This document shows, in pieces, positions 15,397 through 24,586 of a stretch of 64,000 bases of DNA (position 1 is its first letter; the number at the start of each line of letters is the position of its first letter). Location of the stretch: positions 9,362,001-9,426,000 of the forward strand of contig NZ_CP107935.1 in assembly GCF_036038375.1 (NCBI RefSeq), given 5' to 3'. Made by a program: the position numbers and the translations under genes. The DNA comes from Streptomyces sp. NBC_00414 (lineage in GTDB: Bacteria > Actinomycetota > Actinomycetes > Streptomycetales > Streptomycetaceae). The notes beneath the pieces are model-generated. The model was not told where the DNA came from. It worked only from the letters and a program-made list of their open reading frames with translations, and searched no databases.

Positions 15397-17847
15397 ATGT
15401 CGTTTCAGTCACCTGAATCACCTGAGTCATGTGAACCGCACGATGCGCAGACGACCCCTCAGCCTTCCCGAAGAGCCACGCTGATAACCGCAGTCGGCGG
15501 GGCGGCCGGCCTCGCCCTGGGCTCCGGGGCCCTGGCGTCCACCGAGGCGGTGGCCGCAGATACATCGGATGTGTCGTCGCTTCCGTCCCCCGGACTCTCC
15601 TCCCTCTGGTACACCACCCCGGCCGGCGACTGGGAGCGTGAGGCGCTGCCCATCGGCAACGGCGCCCTCGGCGCCACGGTGTTCGGCACCCTCGCCTCCG
15701 AGCGGCTGCAGTTCAACGAGAAGACCCTGTGGACCGGCGGCCCCGGTTCGGCTCAGGGATACGACCACGGCAACTGGCGCGACGCCCGCCCCGGCGCGAT
15801 CACCGCCGTGCAGGACCGTATCGACGCCGGGACCCGTCTCTACCCCGAGGCGGTGGCCGACGAACTCGGCCAGCCGAAGGCCGGGTACGGCGCCCACCAG
15901 ACCTTCGGCGATCTCCACATCGACGTTCCGGACGCGCCGACGGCGCCCCCGGAGACGTACCGGCGCGAGCTCGACATCGCCAACGCCATGGCCACCGTCG
16001 TCTACACCCACCAACAGGTACGCCATCAGCGGGAGTTCTTCGCCTCGTACCCCGACGGCGTGATCGTGGGACGGCTGAGCGCGGACCGGCCGGGCCGTGT
16101 CGCCTTCACCCTTCGTTACTCCTCGCCCCGCAGCGACTTCACCGTGACCGCGTCCGGCGGAAAGCTGACGGTCCGCGGCGCGCTCGCCGACAACGGACTG
16201 CGCTTCGAGGCGCAGATCCGCGTACGGGTACGGGGTGAAGGGGGCACCGTCACCTCGAACCCCGACGGCACCGTCACTGTGACGGGCGCCGACAGCGCCT
16301 GGTTCGTGCTGGCCGCCGGTACGGACTACGCCGACACGTACCCCGACTACCGGGGCGAGGACCCGCACGCCGCCGTCTCCCGCGCCGTCGACGAGGCGGG
16401 CGAACGGTACGAGTCGCTGGTGGCCCGTCATGTGCGGGACCACCGCGCCCTGTTCGGCCGGGTGGCCCTGGACATCCGCGCCGAGGTTCCCGAGGTCCCG
16501 ACGGACCGGCTGCTGGCGGGCTACACCGGCGGCACCACGGCCACGGACCGCGCCCTGGAAGCCCTCTACTTCCAGTACGGCCGCTACCTCCTCATCGCGT
16601 CCTCGCGCCCCGGCTCGCTGCCCGCCAACCTTCAGGGCGTGTGGAACAACAGCACGTCACCGCCCTGGTCGGCCGACTACCACGTCAACATCAACCTGCA
16701 GATGAACTACTGGCCGGCCGAGGCGGCGAACCTCGCCGAGACCACGGCGCCGTACGACCGCTTCGTCGAGGCACTGCGCGCACCCGGACGCCGTACGGCG
16801 AAGGAGATGTTCGGCTCGCGGGGCTGGGTCGTGCACAACGAGACCAACCCGTACGGCTTCACCGGCGTGCACGACTGGGCCACCGCCTTCTGGTTCCCCG
16901 AGGCGGCCGCGTGGCTGACCCAACAGCTGTACGAGCACTACCGGTTCGGCGGGTCCGTCGACTACCTGCGCTCGACCGCGTACCCGGTGATGAAGGAGTC
17001 CGCCGATTTCTGGCTCGACAACCTGCGCACCGATCCGCGCGACGGCACACTCGTCGTCACGCCCAGCTACTCGCCCGAGCACGGGGACTTCACCGCGGGC
17101 GCCGCCATGTCCCAGCAGATCGTGCACGACCTGCTGACCAGCACCCTTGAGGCGGCCCGCACCCTGGGCGACAGCCCCGCGTTCCGCGCAGAGCTGGAGA
17201 AGGCCCTCGCCGGCCTCGACCCCGGCCTGCGGATCGGCTCCTGGGGCCAGCTCCAGGAGTGGAAGGCGGATCTGGACGACCCCAAGGACGACCACCGGCA
17301 CGTCTCCCACCTCTACGCGCTGCATCCCGGCCGTCAGATCGAACCGGGCAGCGCATGGGCCGACGCCGCGAAGGTCTCACTCACCGCCCGCGGTGACGGC
17401 GGAACCGGCTGGTCCAAGGCCTGGAAAATCAACTTCTGGGCCCGGCTGCGCGACGGCGACCACGCGCACAGGATGCTCGGCGAACAGCTCAAGTCCTCGA
17501 CCCTGCCGAACCTCTGGGACACACACCCGCCGTTCCAGATCGACGGCAACTTCGGAGCGACCTCCGGAGTCGTCGAGATGCTGCTGCAGAGCCAGTACGA
17601 CGTCATCGAGATCCTCCCGGCGCTGCCCGCCGCCTGGCGGGACGGCTCGGTCAGCGGGCTGCGCGCCCGCGGCGGCGCCACCGTCGACATCGAATGGGCC
17701 GACGGCCGCGCGACCCGCATCACGCTGACCGCGTCCCGCACACGGCGCCTCACCGTCCGAAGCGACCTGCTGCCGGACGGCGGGACGACGTTCAAGGCGA
17801 TCGCGGGACGGAGGTACGTCTGGGGCGAACAGCCCGACAGGACCTAG
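15397..17847 (+). CDS. Secreted glycoside hydrolase family 95 (alpha-L-fucosidase type)
   Basis: 816 residues from ATG 15397. Twin-arginine signal: [10 protein letters not shown] then a small-residue hydrophobic core ending in ALAS near 50, indicating folded export by Tat. The mature part has the GH95 order: N-terminal beta domain ([33 protein letters not shown]), (alpha/alpha)6 catalytic barrel with [18 protein letters not shown] near 430-447, HNETNPYG near 484, and [15 protein letters not shown] near 712-726 containing the conserved catalytic-site aspartate, then a C-terminal beta domain. GH95 enzymes release terminal L-fucose or L-galactose from plant, algal or mucin glycans. No sugar transporter or regulator is adjacent. 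Confidence 0.9.
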   Translation: MSFQSPESPESCEPHDAQTTPQPSRRATLITAVGGAAGLALGSGALASTEAVAADTSDVSSLPSPGLSSLWYTTPAGDWEREALPIGNGALGATVFGTLASERLQFNEKTLWTGGPGSAQGYDHGNWRDARPGAITAVQDRIDAGTRLYPEAVADELGQPKAGYGAHQTFGDLHIDVPDAPTAPPETYRRELDIANAMATVVYTHQQVRHQREFFASYPDGVIVGRLSADRPGRVAFTLRYSSPRSDFTVTASGGKLTVRGALADNGLRFEAQIRVRVRGEGGTVTSNPDGTVTVTGADSAWFVLAAGTDYADTYPDYRGEDPHAAVSRAVDEAGERYESLVARHVRDHRALFGRVALDIRAEVPEVPTDRLLAGYTGGTTATDRALEALYFQYGRYLLIASSRPGSLPANLQGVWNNSTSPPWSADYHVNINLQMNYWPAEAANLAETTAPYDRFVEALRAPGRRTAKEMFGSRGWVVHNETNPYGFTGVHDWATAFWFPEAAAWLTQQLYEHYRFGGSVDYLRSTAYPVMKESADFWLDNLRTDPRDGTLVVTPSYSPEHGDFTAGAAMSQQIVHDLLTSTLEAARTLGDSPAFRAELEKALAGLDPGLRIGSWGQLQEWKADLDDPKDDHRHVSHLYALHPGRQIEPGSAWADAAKVSLTARGDGGTGWSKAWKINFWARLRDGDHAHRMLGEQLKSSTLPNLWDTHPPFQIDGNFGATSGVVEMLLQSQYDVIEILPALPAAWRDGSVSGLRARGGATVDIEWADGRATRITLTASRTRRLTVRSDLLPDGGTTFKAIAGRRYVWGEQPDRT

Positions 17848-19055
17848 GCCGGCGCTCCCAGGAAGTGGAAGCCGGGCCGCGGATGCATGAGGAAGTCGTG
17901 ATGGGAGATGTTCCACGCGTACGCACCCGCGAGCCCGAACGCCACACGGTCGCCCGCCCGGAGCGCCGACGCGGGCACGTTCCGGGCCAGGACGTCCTTC
18001 GGAGTGCACAACTGGCCGGTGAGCGTGACGAGTTCGCCTCGCGCGACCGGCCGGGCCCATGGGTGCGGCCAGCCCTCCACCCTCAGTAGCGTGCAGGGCT
18101 GGTCGTGCCCCTTGGTCGCCGGAGTGCGCAGGTGGTGCGTCCCGCCGCGCACCACGGCGAACTCCTCTCCGTGGCTGCGTTTCACGTCCAGCACCTCGGT
18201 CGCGTACCAGCCGCAGTACGCCGTCAGCGCCCGCCCGGGCTCGATACGCAACGTCAGAGCCGGGTGTCGCGACAGGAGTTGCGCGAGGCCGACGCCGTAC
18301 ACGCTCCAGTCGAACCGCTCGTCGGGAGCCGCGTAGTCGACCGTCATGCCCCCGCCGACGTTCACCTCCGCCGGCCGCACCCCGTGCCGCTCCGCCAGGC
18401 GAACGGCCCAGTCCACGATGGACTCGGCCATCGCGAGCTGCTCCGGAGCCCGCAGCCCGCTCGCCAGGTGAGCGTGCACGCCCTTGAACTCGAGATGTGG
18501 ATAGGTGCCGTCGGTGAGCAGCCCCATCACCGTGTCCGCCTGGGCCGGGTCCATGCCGAAGGGGCTGGGGCGCCCGCCCATCGCGAGGGCGCTCGCCGCC
18601 AACGAGGCCGACGTCACAGGGAGGTTGAAGCGCGGCAGAACCCCCACCCGGCCGTCCGGAGCTACCTGCCGGGCCAGTTCGGCCAGCACGTGCAGTTCGT
18701 ACTCGCTCTCCAGATGGAAGCGCTCCACGCCCAGCTCCAACGCGGCCACGATCTCGGCGGGAGTCTTGCCGGGGCCGCCGAAGGCCAGCGGGCGGCCCGG
18801 CACCGCCTTGGCGACATGGGCGAGTTCACCGCCCGACGCGACCTCGTAGCCGTCCACGTACGGGCCCAGCGCGGCCAGGATCTCCGGCTCCGGGTTGGCC
18901 TTCGCCGCGTAGTACAGCTCGACGCGCTCGGGCAGGGAGGCCCGCACGGTCGCTGCGTGCGCCCGCAGCGCCGCCAAGTCATAGACGTACGCGGGTAGTT
19001 CGTCGGAGGTCAGGGAGAGTACCCGGTCCCGTACGGCGTCGGTGGGATCGGTCAT
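17844..19055 (-). CDS. PLP-dependent type III (alanine-racemase fold) decarboxylase, PvsE-like
   Basis: 403 residues; the ATG at 19055 overlaps the upstream NIS synthetase stop as ATGA, so the two are co-translated. It should decarboxylate an amino-acid-derived intermediate during siderophore assembly. Seen: the PLP lysine in [11 protein letters not shown] near 50, [10 protein letters not shown], the phosphate-binding glycines in [11 protein letters not shown] near 232, RIEPGRAL near 270, and the second-subunit active-site cysteine in [10 protein letters not shown] near 347. Family: DAP/ornithine decarboxylases. In vibrioferrin synthesis the equivalent PvsE acts on O-citryl-serine; the match of gene order suggests a similar step. 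Convergent with GH95, sharing the palindrome CTAG as both stop codons. Confidence 0.88.
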   Translation of the reverse strand: MTDPTDAVRDRVLSLTSDELPAYVYDLAALRAHAATVRASLPERVELYYAAKANPEPEILAALGPYVDGYEVASGGELAHVAKAVPGRPLAFGGPGKTPAEIVAALELGVERFHLESEYELHVLAELARQVAPDGRVGVLPRFNLPVTSASLAASALAMGGRPSPFGMDPAQADTVMGLLTDGTYPHLEFKGVHAHLASGLRAPEQLAMAESIVDWAVRLAERHGVRPAEVNVGGGMTVDYAAPDERFDWSVYGVGLAQLLSRHPALTLRIEPGRALTAYCGWYATEVLDVKRSHGEEFAVVRGGTHHLRTPATKGHDQPCTLLRVEGWPHPWARPVARGELVTLTGQLCTPKDVLARNVPASALRAGDRVAFGLAGAYAWNISHHDFLMHPRPGFHFLGAPA

Positions 19056-20986
19056 CGGGTACTCCCGGTGGTGGTGGAGGGCGCGGTCATGGCCGCGCTC
19101 GTGTGGCGCGGGATGCCTTCGCCGAGGGGTGAGGCCAGACGGACGTATCCGGCCTCGCGGTCGGCCATGCGCTCCCAGCGGGTGAGGAGGTTCGTCTTGG
19201 CGGGCAGCGGCACTCCCGCGAGCAGCGCGGCAAGCGGCGGCGGGCAGCCGTACCGGTCGGCGTACGTCCGGAGGGTGCCGCGGACCTCCGCCCACAACGC
19301 GGCCTCGGCGTGCGGATGCAGATCGGCGATGGCGGCGAGCAGCTCGGCGACGTGGTTCACGAGCAGGCAGTAGACGACCCGGTCCCAGCCGCGCTGCGCG
19401 TCGTACGTCATCGGGGCCGCGACCTCGGGCGGCAGCGAGGCGAGGGTCCCGGTGTGCCGCTCGGGCACGAGCTTGGTGCCCTCCAGGTCCCGGAAGAGGA
19501 CCTGGGCGGGCATGCCGTCGCCGTCGACGCAGATCAGCACGTTCTGCAGATGGGGTTCCAGCACCAGACCGTGGTCGAAGTAGGCGGCGAGGACCGGCGG
19601 CACGAGCAGCCTGAGGTAGGCAGCCCACCAGTCGAGCGCGGCTCGCGGCCCGGCCCCGCCGAGGAGGCGGGAGATGTGCGCCGGACCGGTGGGGTACTCG
19701 TCCGCCACGGCCGCCGCGAGCAGCGGGGTGGTGCCGGGCAGGAGCCGTCGGCCCAGGCCCTCGCGGACGATGACGCCGAAGCCTTCGAGCAGCTCTCGGT
19801 CCGGTGTTCCGTCCGGGCCGGGCAGGGCGAGGCTGCGGTAGGCGGGTTCGCGGAGCACCGCGCTGCCGGGGAACCGGTCGGCCAGGTCGGCCAGCACCGG
19901 GCCCAGCACACGGGTGAGGGCGACGGCGCCGGACAGCTCGTAACTGGCGTTCTTGCGCAGGCAGTTGGTGATCCTGATGTTCAGGCTGAACTTCAGGAAC
20001 GACTCGCCGTCGTACAGGGTCCGCACGGATGCGGTGGCGGCGAAGGGCCTGCCGCTCGGCCCTAGGTCGAGGATGTCCCCGCGTCCGAGAGCCGCACGCA
20101 GCGCCGGGTGCTCGCGCAGCATCTCGAACTGCCAGGGGTGCGCGGGCAACAGCCGGTACCCCTCGGGGACGGTGGCGATGTCCTGCCCGGCCTGCCTGCC
20201 CTGCCCGGTCGGCCGGTCGCGTGGGTCCCGTGGGTCCCGTGGGCCGAGTCGGCCCAGCCGGTCGAGCGCGTCCAGGGCGCCGGGCTCCGCGGACTCCTCC
20301 GCGATCAGGTGTTCGCGCACGGCGAGGTGGCGCAGCGGGAAGACCGCGGCCGCCTCCGGCGCGTAGGCAGGCCAGGAGTCCGCGTCCCCGGTGCGCGCCT
20401 TGGGAGTGGGATGGAAGCGGTGCCCGAACAGCAGCGACTGTTCGGAGGCGAGATAGGCGGCGACGGGCGTGTCCGCCGGCGCGGGGCCGCTCCCCGGCTG
20501 TACGGGGTGGGCAGTTGGGGCGGTCCCGGTCGTCCGTACGGGGAGGGTCGCGGCGACGCTCCGGTGGCTGGAGTCGACCTGCTCCAGGAACTCCTCGTTG
20601 CGCACTCCGGTACGCAGGGACAGCTCGTCCTGCGTGTGCTCGGCCAGCCGCCGCCAGCCGATCTCGCTCCAGCCACCGTCCGCCGTCTGCTCACTCACCG
20701 GCCCGGTGAAGCGGTGTGCGCCGAGCATCGACGTACGGCGCAGCGCGACACGCAGCAGCACACCGCACCGGGGCAGCCGCAGCAGCAGATGGCGGTCGGT
20801 GAGCGCGCTCTGGTGCTCGGGGGCCGACACCTCGCGCAGCAGACAGTTGAGGAGGGTGTGGGTCACGGCCTCGTCCGCGGAGGGGAGTTGAGGGGGCTGT
20901 GCGGCGGGACCGGGGGCGGGGCCGAGGACGCGGCTGGGGGCGGTGGAGAGGGAAGTGCTACCGAGCGACTCGGTCAGCGAGGGCAT
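19052..20986 (-). CDS. NRPS-independent siderophore (NIS) synthetase, IucA/IucC family, PvsD-like position
   Basis: 644 residues from ATG 20986 (GGAG 6 nt upstream); a TTG at 21007 would add seven residues. NIS synthetases adenylate a carboxylate, usually citrate or a derivative, and condense it with an amine or alcohol. Seen: GHRFHPTPKAR (ATP-binding region), LLPAHPWQFEMLREHP near 285, FLKFSLNIRITNCLRKNASYE near 330-350, LVLEPHLQNVLICVDGDG and VLFRDLEGTKL. The order of these segments is full-length. An insertion of charged DPRDPRDRPTGQGRQAGQ repeats (about 255-272) precedes the HPWQ motif. By position it corresponds to PvsD (citrate plus serine). Separated by 120 nt from the upstream NIS gene. 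Confidence 0.9.
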   Translation of the reverse strand: MPSLTESLGSTSLSTAPSRVLGPAPGPAAQPPQLPSADEAVTHTLLNCLLREVSAPEHQSALTDRHLLLRLPRCGVLLRVALRRTSMLGAHRFTGPVSEQTADGGWSEIGWRRLAEHTQDELSLRTGVRNEEFLEQVDSSHRSVAATLPVRTTGTAPTAHPVQPGSGPAPADTPVAAYLASEQSLLFGHRFHPTPKARTGDADSWPAYAPEAAAVFPLRHLAVREHLIAEESAEPGALDALDRLGRLGPRDPRDPRDRPTGQGRQAGQDIATVPEGYRLLPAHPWQFEMLREHPALRAALGRGDILDLGPSGRPFAATASVRTLYDGESFLKFSLNIRITNCLRKNASYELSGAVALTRVLGPVLADLADRFPGSAVLREPAYRSLALPGPDGTPDRELLEGFGVIVREGLGRRLLPGTTPLLAAAVADEYPTGPAHISRLLGGAGPRAALDWWAAYLRLLVPPVLAAYFDHGLVLEPHLQNVLICVDGDGMPAQVLFRDLEGTKLVPERHTGTLASLPPEVAAPMTYDAQRGWDRVVYCLLVNHVAELLAAIADLHPHAEAALWAEVRGTLRTYADRYGCPPPLAALLAGVPLPAKTNLLTRWERMADREAGYVRLASPLGEGIPRHTSAAMTAPSTTTGSTR

Positions 20987-21106
20987 GTGCGGCTCCAGCA
21001 AGTGCAAATGAGAGCGAAGTATGGTCGCGCGTACGGAGGTCGGGGCGACGGCGATGGCCGCGCCGATCCGGGCGGGGAGGGGGCCGGCAGGGCTGCGCCT
21101 CGGGGC

Positions 21107-23035
21107 TCAAGCCGAACCCCCGGTCTGCAGCAGGTAGTTGGGTCCAGTGGTGTAGTGCTTGTTGATGTCCGCCGCGCCGGACCGTGCCTTGGTGAGGAGC
21201 GTTCCGGCGGTGACCATCGCCTTGACCGGCAGACGCGGTGCGTCCAGCACCCGGGCACGCAGCACGGCGCCGGGCTCGCCCGGTCCCGTCCCCAGCCGTT
21301 CGATCGCCTCGGCGAGCCGGTCACGCACGAGCCGCAGCAGCACCGGCAGCGGCGCGCGGCCGTGTCTCGCGAGCCCGAAGGCGTAGGCGCCCGCGCACAG
21401 ATGGACCGTGATCGTCGTGAACAGGTCGACGACCGGCCCGTCCCCCTCGGTGAAGGTCCGGACGTCGTCGAAGTCTCCGGGCCCCGGAGCGGCGGCCCCC
21501 AACCGGTCGCTCAGACGCGCGCCGTTGATGCGCGGCCCGTCGTTGTCCTTCAAGAGCAGCCGCAGCCTCGTACGGCCGTTGTGCTGCCGGTCGAGGACCA
21601 TCGAGACGTTCTGCTGGTGCGACTCAAGCGCGATTCCGTACCCGAACAGCGTGGTCTGCCAGTCGAAGAGCAGGGTCAGACAGGCGTCGAGCAGCCCGAG
21701 GACGTCACCGGAGTAGAAGCGGTCGGCCAGGTGGTCGACGACCAGCCGTCCGCCGGGCGCTTCGGCGAGCAGCGCGGCCATGGGCACGACGACGGAGTCC
21801 TGGAGGCCGTCCGGGTAGCGCCGGAACAGCGCGGCGAGCAGTTCGTGCCCGGCATGCGCGTACACGGTCTCGTCGGCGTGCAGGATCGTGCTCCGGAAGC
21901 GCGGCTCGCGGGCGATGATCTGCTCGATCAGCCGCTGTCCCGCGGCCCCGTCGAGGAGTGTGCCGGGTTTGATCGTCCGCCGGTTGAGCAGCCCCAGTGT
22001 GGCGGTGGCCAGGGGGAGTTTGACATGCAGGGACGGCTCCGCGGACAGGGCCACGGTACGCATCGACAGGGTCGACACGGCTTCGAGACGGGCGCGGTCG
22101 GCGAGCACGGCCCGGTCCGTCAGGCCCGTGGCGCGCAGGGCTCCTTCCAGCGCGGGGCCGACGGTCAACGGGTGTACGGGCAGCGCCACATGCGTACGGT
22201 CGAGCCCCGCGAGCCCGAGTCGCGCGGGCGTCGGCCAGCGGTCCGGAAGTGTCCCGGTGACCGCCTCCTGCGGCACGGCGAGCCAGCGCAGAGCGAACCG
22301 GGGCGCCGACTCCGGGGCGTACAAGATGAGTTGCCGCTCGTTCAGCCCGGACCGGCCGCGTGCGGTGGGGTAGACGGGGTGGTCCAGGCGGGCGGCGAGG
22401 GCGTCGTACGCCATTCCTCCGGCCAGCCCCGACCAGGCGGCCGGATCGTTGCCATGACGCTCCGTCAGCCGCTCGGCCGTCGCGTCCCGGGTCGCGGTGT
22501 GCAGCCGCATGGTGGCCAGCGTCTGCCGGCACTCGACGGCGAACGCGTCGAACCCTTCCCGGTCGAGGGGGTGGGCGAGGACGCGCAGGGCGCCGAGGAT
22601 CGCGTCGCACGTCCCGTGGACCACGGGCGCGGCTCTCCCTGCCCCCTCGGCTCCCCTGAACCCCTGGCGCCCTTCTGCTTTCCCGGATCCCTCGGTCCCC
22701 TCGGCGCTCCCGGATCCCTCGGCGCTCCCGGACCCCTCGGTCCCCTCGGATTCCCGCACGAGCATGGGCAGTCGGGCCGCGTACTCGCATTGGAACCCGT
22801 CCGCGACGACCGGCAGCAGCAGAGACTGGCCCTTTCCGGCGGCCCGTCGAAGCCAGGCGCCGTCCGGCCGGTGCACGAGCCTGCCGGACGAGCGCAGGCC
22901 GACGACGTCCTCGCGGAGCAGGGCGCTGAGCACCCGGATCACCAGTTCGCCCTCGGTGGCATCAGTGGCGTCGGCCTCCGGGGGCGTGCCGCCTTGGCCG
23001 CCACCGGCGCCGGTATCGGTGAAGGAGACGGTCAC
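21107..23035 (-). CDS. NRPS-independent siderophore (NIS) synthetase, IucA/IucC family, PvsB-like position
   Basis: 642 residues from GTG 23035, which overlaps the upstream ATP-grasp stop as GTGA; a GTG at 23050 with no better leader is less likely. Core motifs: VALPVHPLTVGPALEGAL, LHVKLPLATATLGLLNRR, TIKPGTLLDGAAGQRLIEQI near 350-370, YGIALESHQQNVSMVLDR and LLLKDNDGPRINGARL. This is a complete NIS synthetase of a different subtype from its partner. About residues 90-125 carry a striking low-complexity insertion of EGTEGSGSAEG-type units encoded by tandem repeats of a GGATCCCTCGG-like motif. In the vibrioferrin model this enzyme would add the last carboxylate (2-oxoglutarate). The substrate here is unproven. 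Confidence 0.9.
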   Translation of the reverse strand: MTVSFTDTGAGGGQGGTPPEADATDATEGELVIRVLSALLREDVVGLRSSGRLVHRPDGAWLRRAAGKGQSLLLPVVADGFQCEYAARLPMLVRESEGTEGSGSAEGSGSAEGTEGSGKAEGRQGFRGAEGAGRAAPVVHGTCDAILGALRVLAHPLDREGFDAFAVECRQTLATMRLHTATRDATAERLTERHGNDPAAWSGLAGGMAYDALAARLDHPVYPTARGRSGLNERQLILYAPESAPRFALRWLAVPQEAVTGTLPDRWPTPARLGLAGLDRTHVALPVHPLTVGPALEGALRATGLTDRAVLADRARLEAVSTLSMRTVALSAEPSLHVKLPLATATLGLLNRRTIKPGTLLDGAAGQRLIEQIIAREPRFRSTILHADETVYAHAGHELLAALFRRYPDGLQDSVVVPMAALLAEAPGGRLVVDHLADRFYSGDVLGLLDACLTLLFDWQTTLFGYGIALESHQQNVSMVLDRQHNGRTRLRLLLKDNDGPRINGARLSDRLGAAAPGPGDFDDVRTFTEGDGPVVDLFTTITVHLCAGAYAFGLARHGRAPLPVLLRLVRDRLAEAIERLGTGPGEPGAVLRARVLDAPRLPVKAMVTAGTLLTKARSGAADINKHYTTGPNYLLQTGGSA

Positions 23036-24207
23036 GGCTGGATCTCCCACCGCTGCTCGGCCAGGAACCCGGCCACCGCCTTGTCCACGTCCTCCTGGAC
23101 GGTTCCGGTGGCCCTCACCACGCCGAGGAAGTCACGGTTGGTGCGATACACCTCGTGCCGCTCGCCGACCTCCCGCAGCGGACGGTAGGTCAACCGCACA
23201 CCCCCGACCGTCAGTTCGGTTGCGGCCGGGGCGGCGGTCAGCGTTCCCGCGCTCGCGGCGCACGGGTAGTCCAGCCGGGCCACGCCGTCGCTCCGCGCGC
23301 CGAGCGAGGCGGGCAGGGGCTCACCCAGGTGCGTACGCAGGATGTGCTCGAAGAGCGGGATCTCCAGCAGGTGGGCCAGCAGCAGATCGCACTGGTCGCC
23401 GATGGCGCGGTAGTTGACCTCGATGATTCTCGCCCGGCCCTCGTGCACCACGAACTCGGTGTGGCAGGCGCCGAAACCGACTCCGAGCACGTCGAGTTGC
23501 GCCAGCACCTGGGCCACGACCGCTTCGGGATGGGCCGCGACGAAGGTCAGCCGCTCCTCGACGAAGTACGGCGGCGGGGACAGCACGGTGTGGAAACCGC
23601 CCAGCACATGGCGCACGCGACCGTCCCCGAGCGTCTCCAGGGTGTAGAGCTCCCCGGGCAGATACTCCTCGACGACCAGGGCGGCCCCGGGGCGCCGGCC
23701 CCGGATCTCCGCGCAGCGCGCCACCAGCTCCTCGGCCCCCTCGACGCGTACGACGTCCTCGCTGGCCACGCCCTCACGCGGCTTGACGACACACGGGTAC
23801 GGCACGTCGAGGGCGGCCACGTCCGTGTCCTCGGTGACTTCGGCCGACCACACCGTGTCCGCGCCGGAGGAGGCGAGATGGCGCCGCATCTCCGCCTTGT
23901 CCTTGGTGCGCAGGGTGACCCACCAGTCCTTGCCCGGCAGGCCGAAGTAGTCGGCGGCCAGGGCGGCCTGGGTCTGCAGGTGATCGCTGTTGGAGAAGAC
24001 CGCCTCGGGACGGCCCAGCGTCGAGATCCGGGTCACGACGGAGCGGAAGTCGCGGACGTCGCACTCCAGGACCTCGATCCCCGGATACACGCGCCGATGG
24101 GCGTCCGGCTGGTCGGTGAGCACGGTCACGTCCAGGCCCAGCCGCGCGGCGGCGGGCAGAAACCCTTCGGTGACGGAGTCGGTGGGGTTGAGGGCAAGCA
24201 GATACAT
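23032..24207 (-). CDS. ATP-grasp ligase, PvsA-like
   Basis: 391 residues from ATG 24207 (a GTG at 24213 is possible). The N-terminal Rossmann-like part (MYLLALNPTDSVTEGFLPAA) is followed by an ATP-grasp fold: AEMRRHLASSGADTVW, PYPCVVKPREGVASEDVV (lysine and glycine-rich loop), ALVVEEYLPGELYTLETL, and GFGACHTEFVVHEGRARIIE then NYRAIGDQCD (metal-binding glutamate and asparagine). It should join a carboxylate to an amine through an acyl-phosphate. In vibrioferrin synthesis PvsA adds L-alanine; the position as first gene of a coupled four-gene operon matches. The last residues overlap the next gene's start. Confidence 0.85.
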   Translation of the reverse strand: MYLLALNPTDSVTEGFLPAAARLGLDVTVLTDQPDAHRRVYPGIEVLECDVRDFRSVVTRISTLGRPEAVFSNSDHLQTQAALAADYFGLPGKDWWVTLRTKDKAEMRRHLASSGADTVWSAEVTEDTDVAALDVPYPCVVKPREGVASEDVVRVEGAEELVARCAEIRGRRPGAALVVEEYLPGELYTLETLGDGRVRHVLGGFHTVLSPPPYFVEERLTFVAAHPEAVVAQVLAQLDVLGVGFGACHTEFVVHEGRARIIEVNYRAIGDQCDLLLAHLLEIPLFEHILRTHLGEPLPASLGARSDGVARLDYPCAASAGTLTAAPAATELTVGGVRLTYRPLREVGERHEVYRTNRDFLGVVRATGTVQEDVDKAVAGFLAEQRWEIQP

Positions 24208-24586
24208 GCGCACGCGGGGGAACAACTTCCGCTCGTAGGTAGGCGGTTGATGGTGAGCTGGTGAGACGGGGCTCGGCCCGCGGACGCACGGAACATGCGG
24301 GGGCTCCGGCGCCGGCGGAGAGCACGGATGCGTGCGGGCGCCGGGCGGTACGCGGGCGCGCACCCGTAGGCGCGGCCCGCGCAGGTGCGACCTGTTCGGC
24401 CGCGGTCACATTGAGTGAGATCAGCTTAGGCATGTTCTGTTTCTCGACCAGCTATGAATCCACTGTGACGTGCACCTCCCTTGATCGTTGTCTCGGGGGT
24501 GCCGTCACGCGCTGCTGTTGGCGATCTCTATACTAAGGTAAGCCTTACCTGCTTTTCTCGCTTTGTCCCCATGCACAGGAGTACCG
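24208..24586. other. Divergent intergenic region of the siderophore locus
   Basis: The 379 nt between the ATP-grasp start and the FhuF-type gene hold the iron box (24534-24552) and a TATACT hexamer at 24529-24534. The ATP-grasp-proximal 170 nt are GC-rich, with no clear second iron box; TTAGGC near 24425 is at best a half site. A frame starting ATG at 24433 on the minus strand (MPKLISLNVTAAEQ) has no ribosome site and I do not call it. Confidence 0.6.
24534..24552. promoter_or_regulatory. DmdR1/IdeR-type iron box
   Basis: AGGTAAG-C-CTTACCT (24536-24550) is a perfect 15-bp palindrome, and the surrounding 19 nt match most positions of the actinobacterial iron box TTAGGTTAGGCTAACCTAA. It overlaps the end of a TATACT -10-like hexamer and lies 36 nt upstream of the FhuF-type start codon. 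Iron-loaded repressor bound there should switch off the reductase, and possibly the divergent siderophore operon, when iron is plentiful. Confidence 0.82.

Noticed and set aside
20108-23188. A 1026-codon plus-strand frame across both NIS synthetase genes
   Set aside because: Antisense to two well-recognised enzymes; no start signal and no recognisable domain.
24214-24433. Possible leader peptide MPKLISLNVTAAEQ upstream of the ATP-grasp gene
   Set aside because: No ribosome site; the frame continues as Arg/Pro/Ala-rich sequence into the downstream gene.
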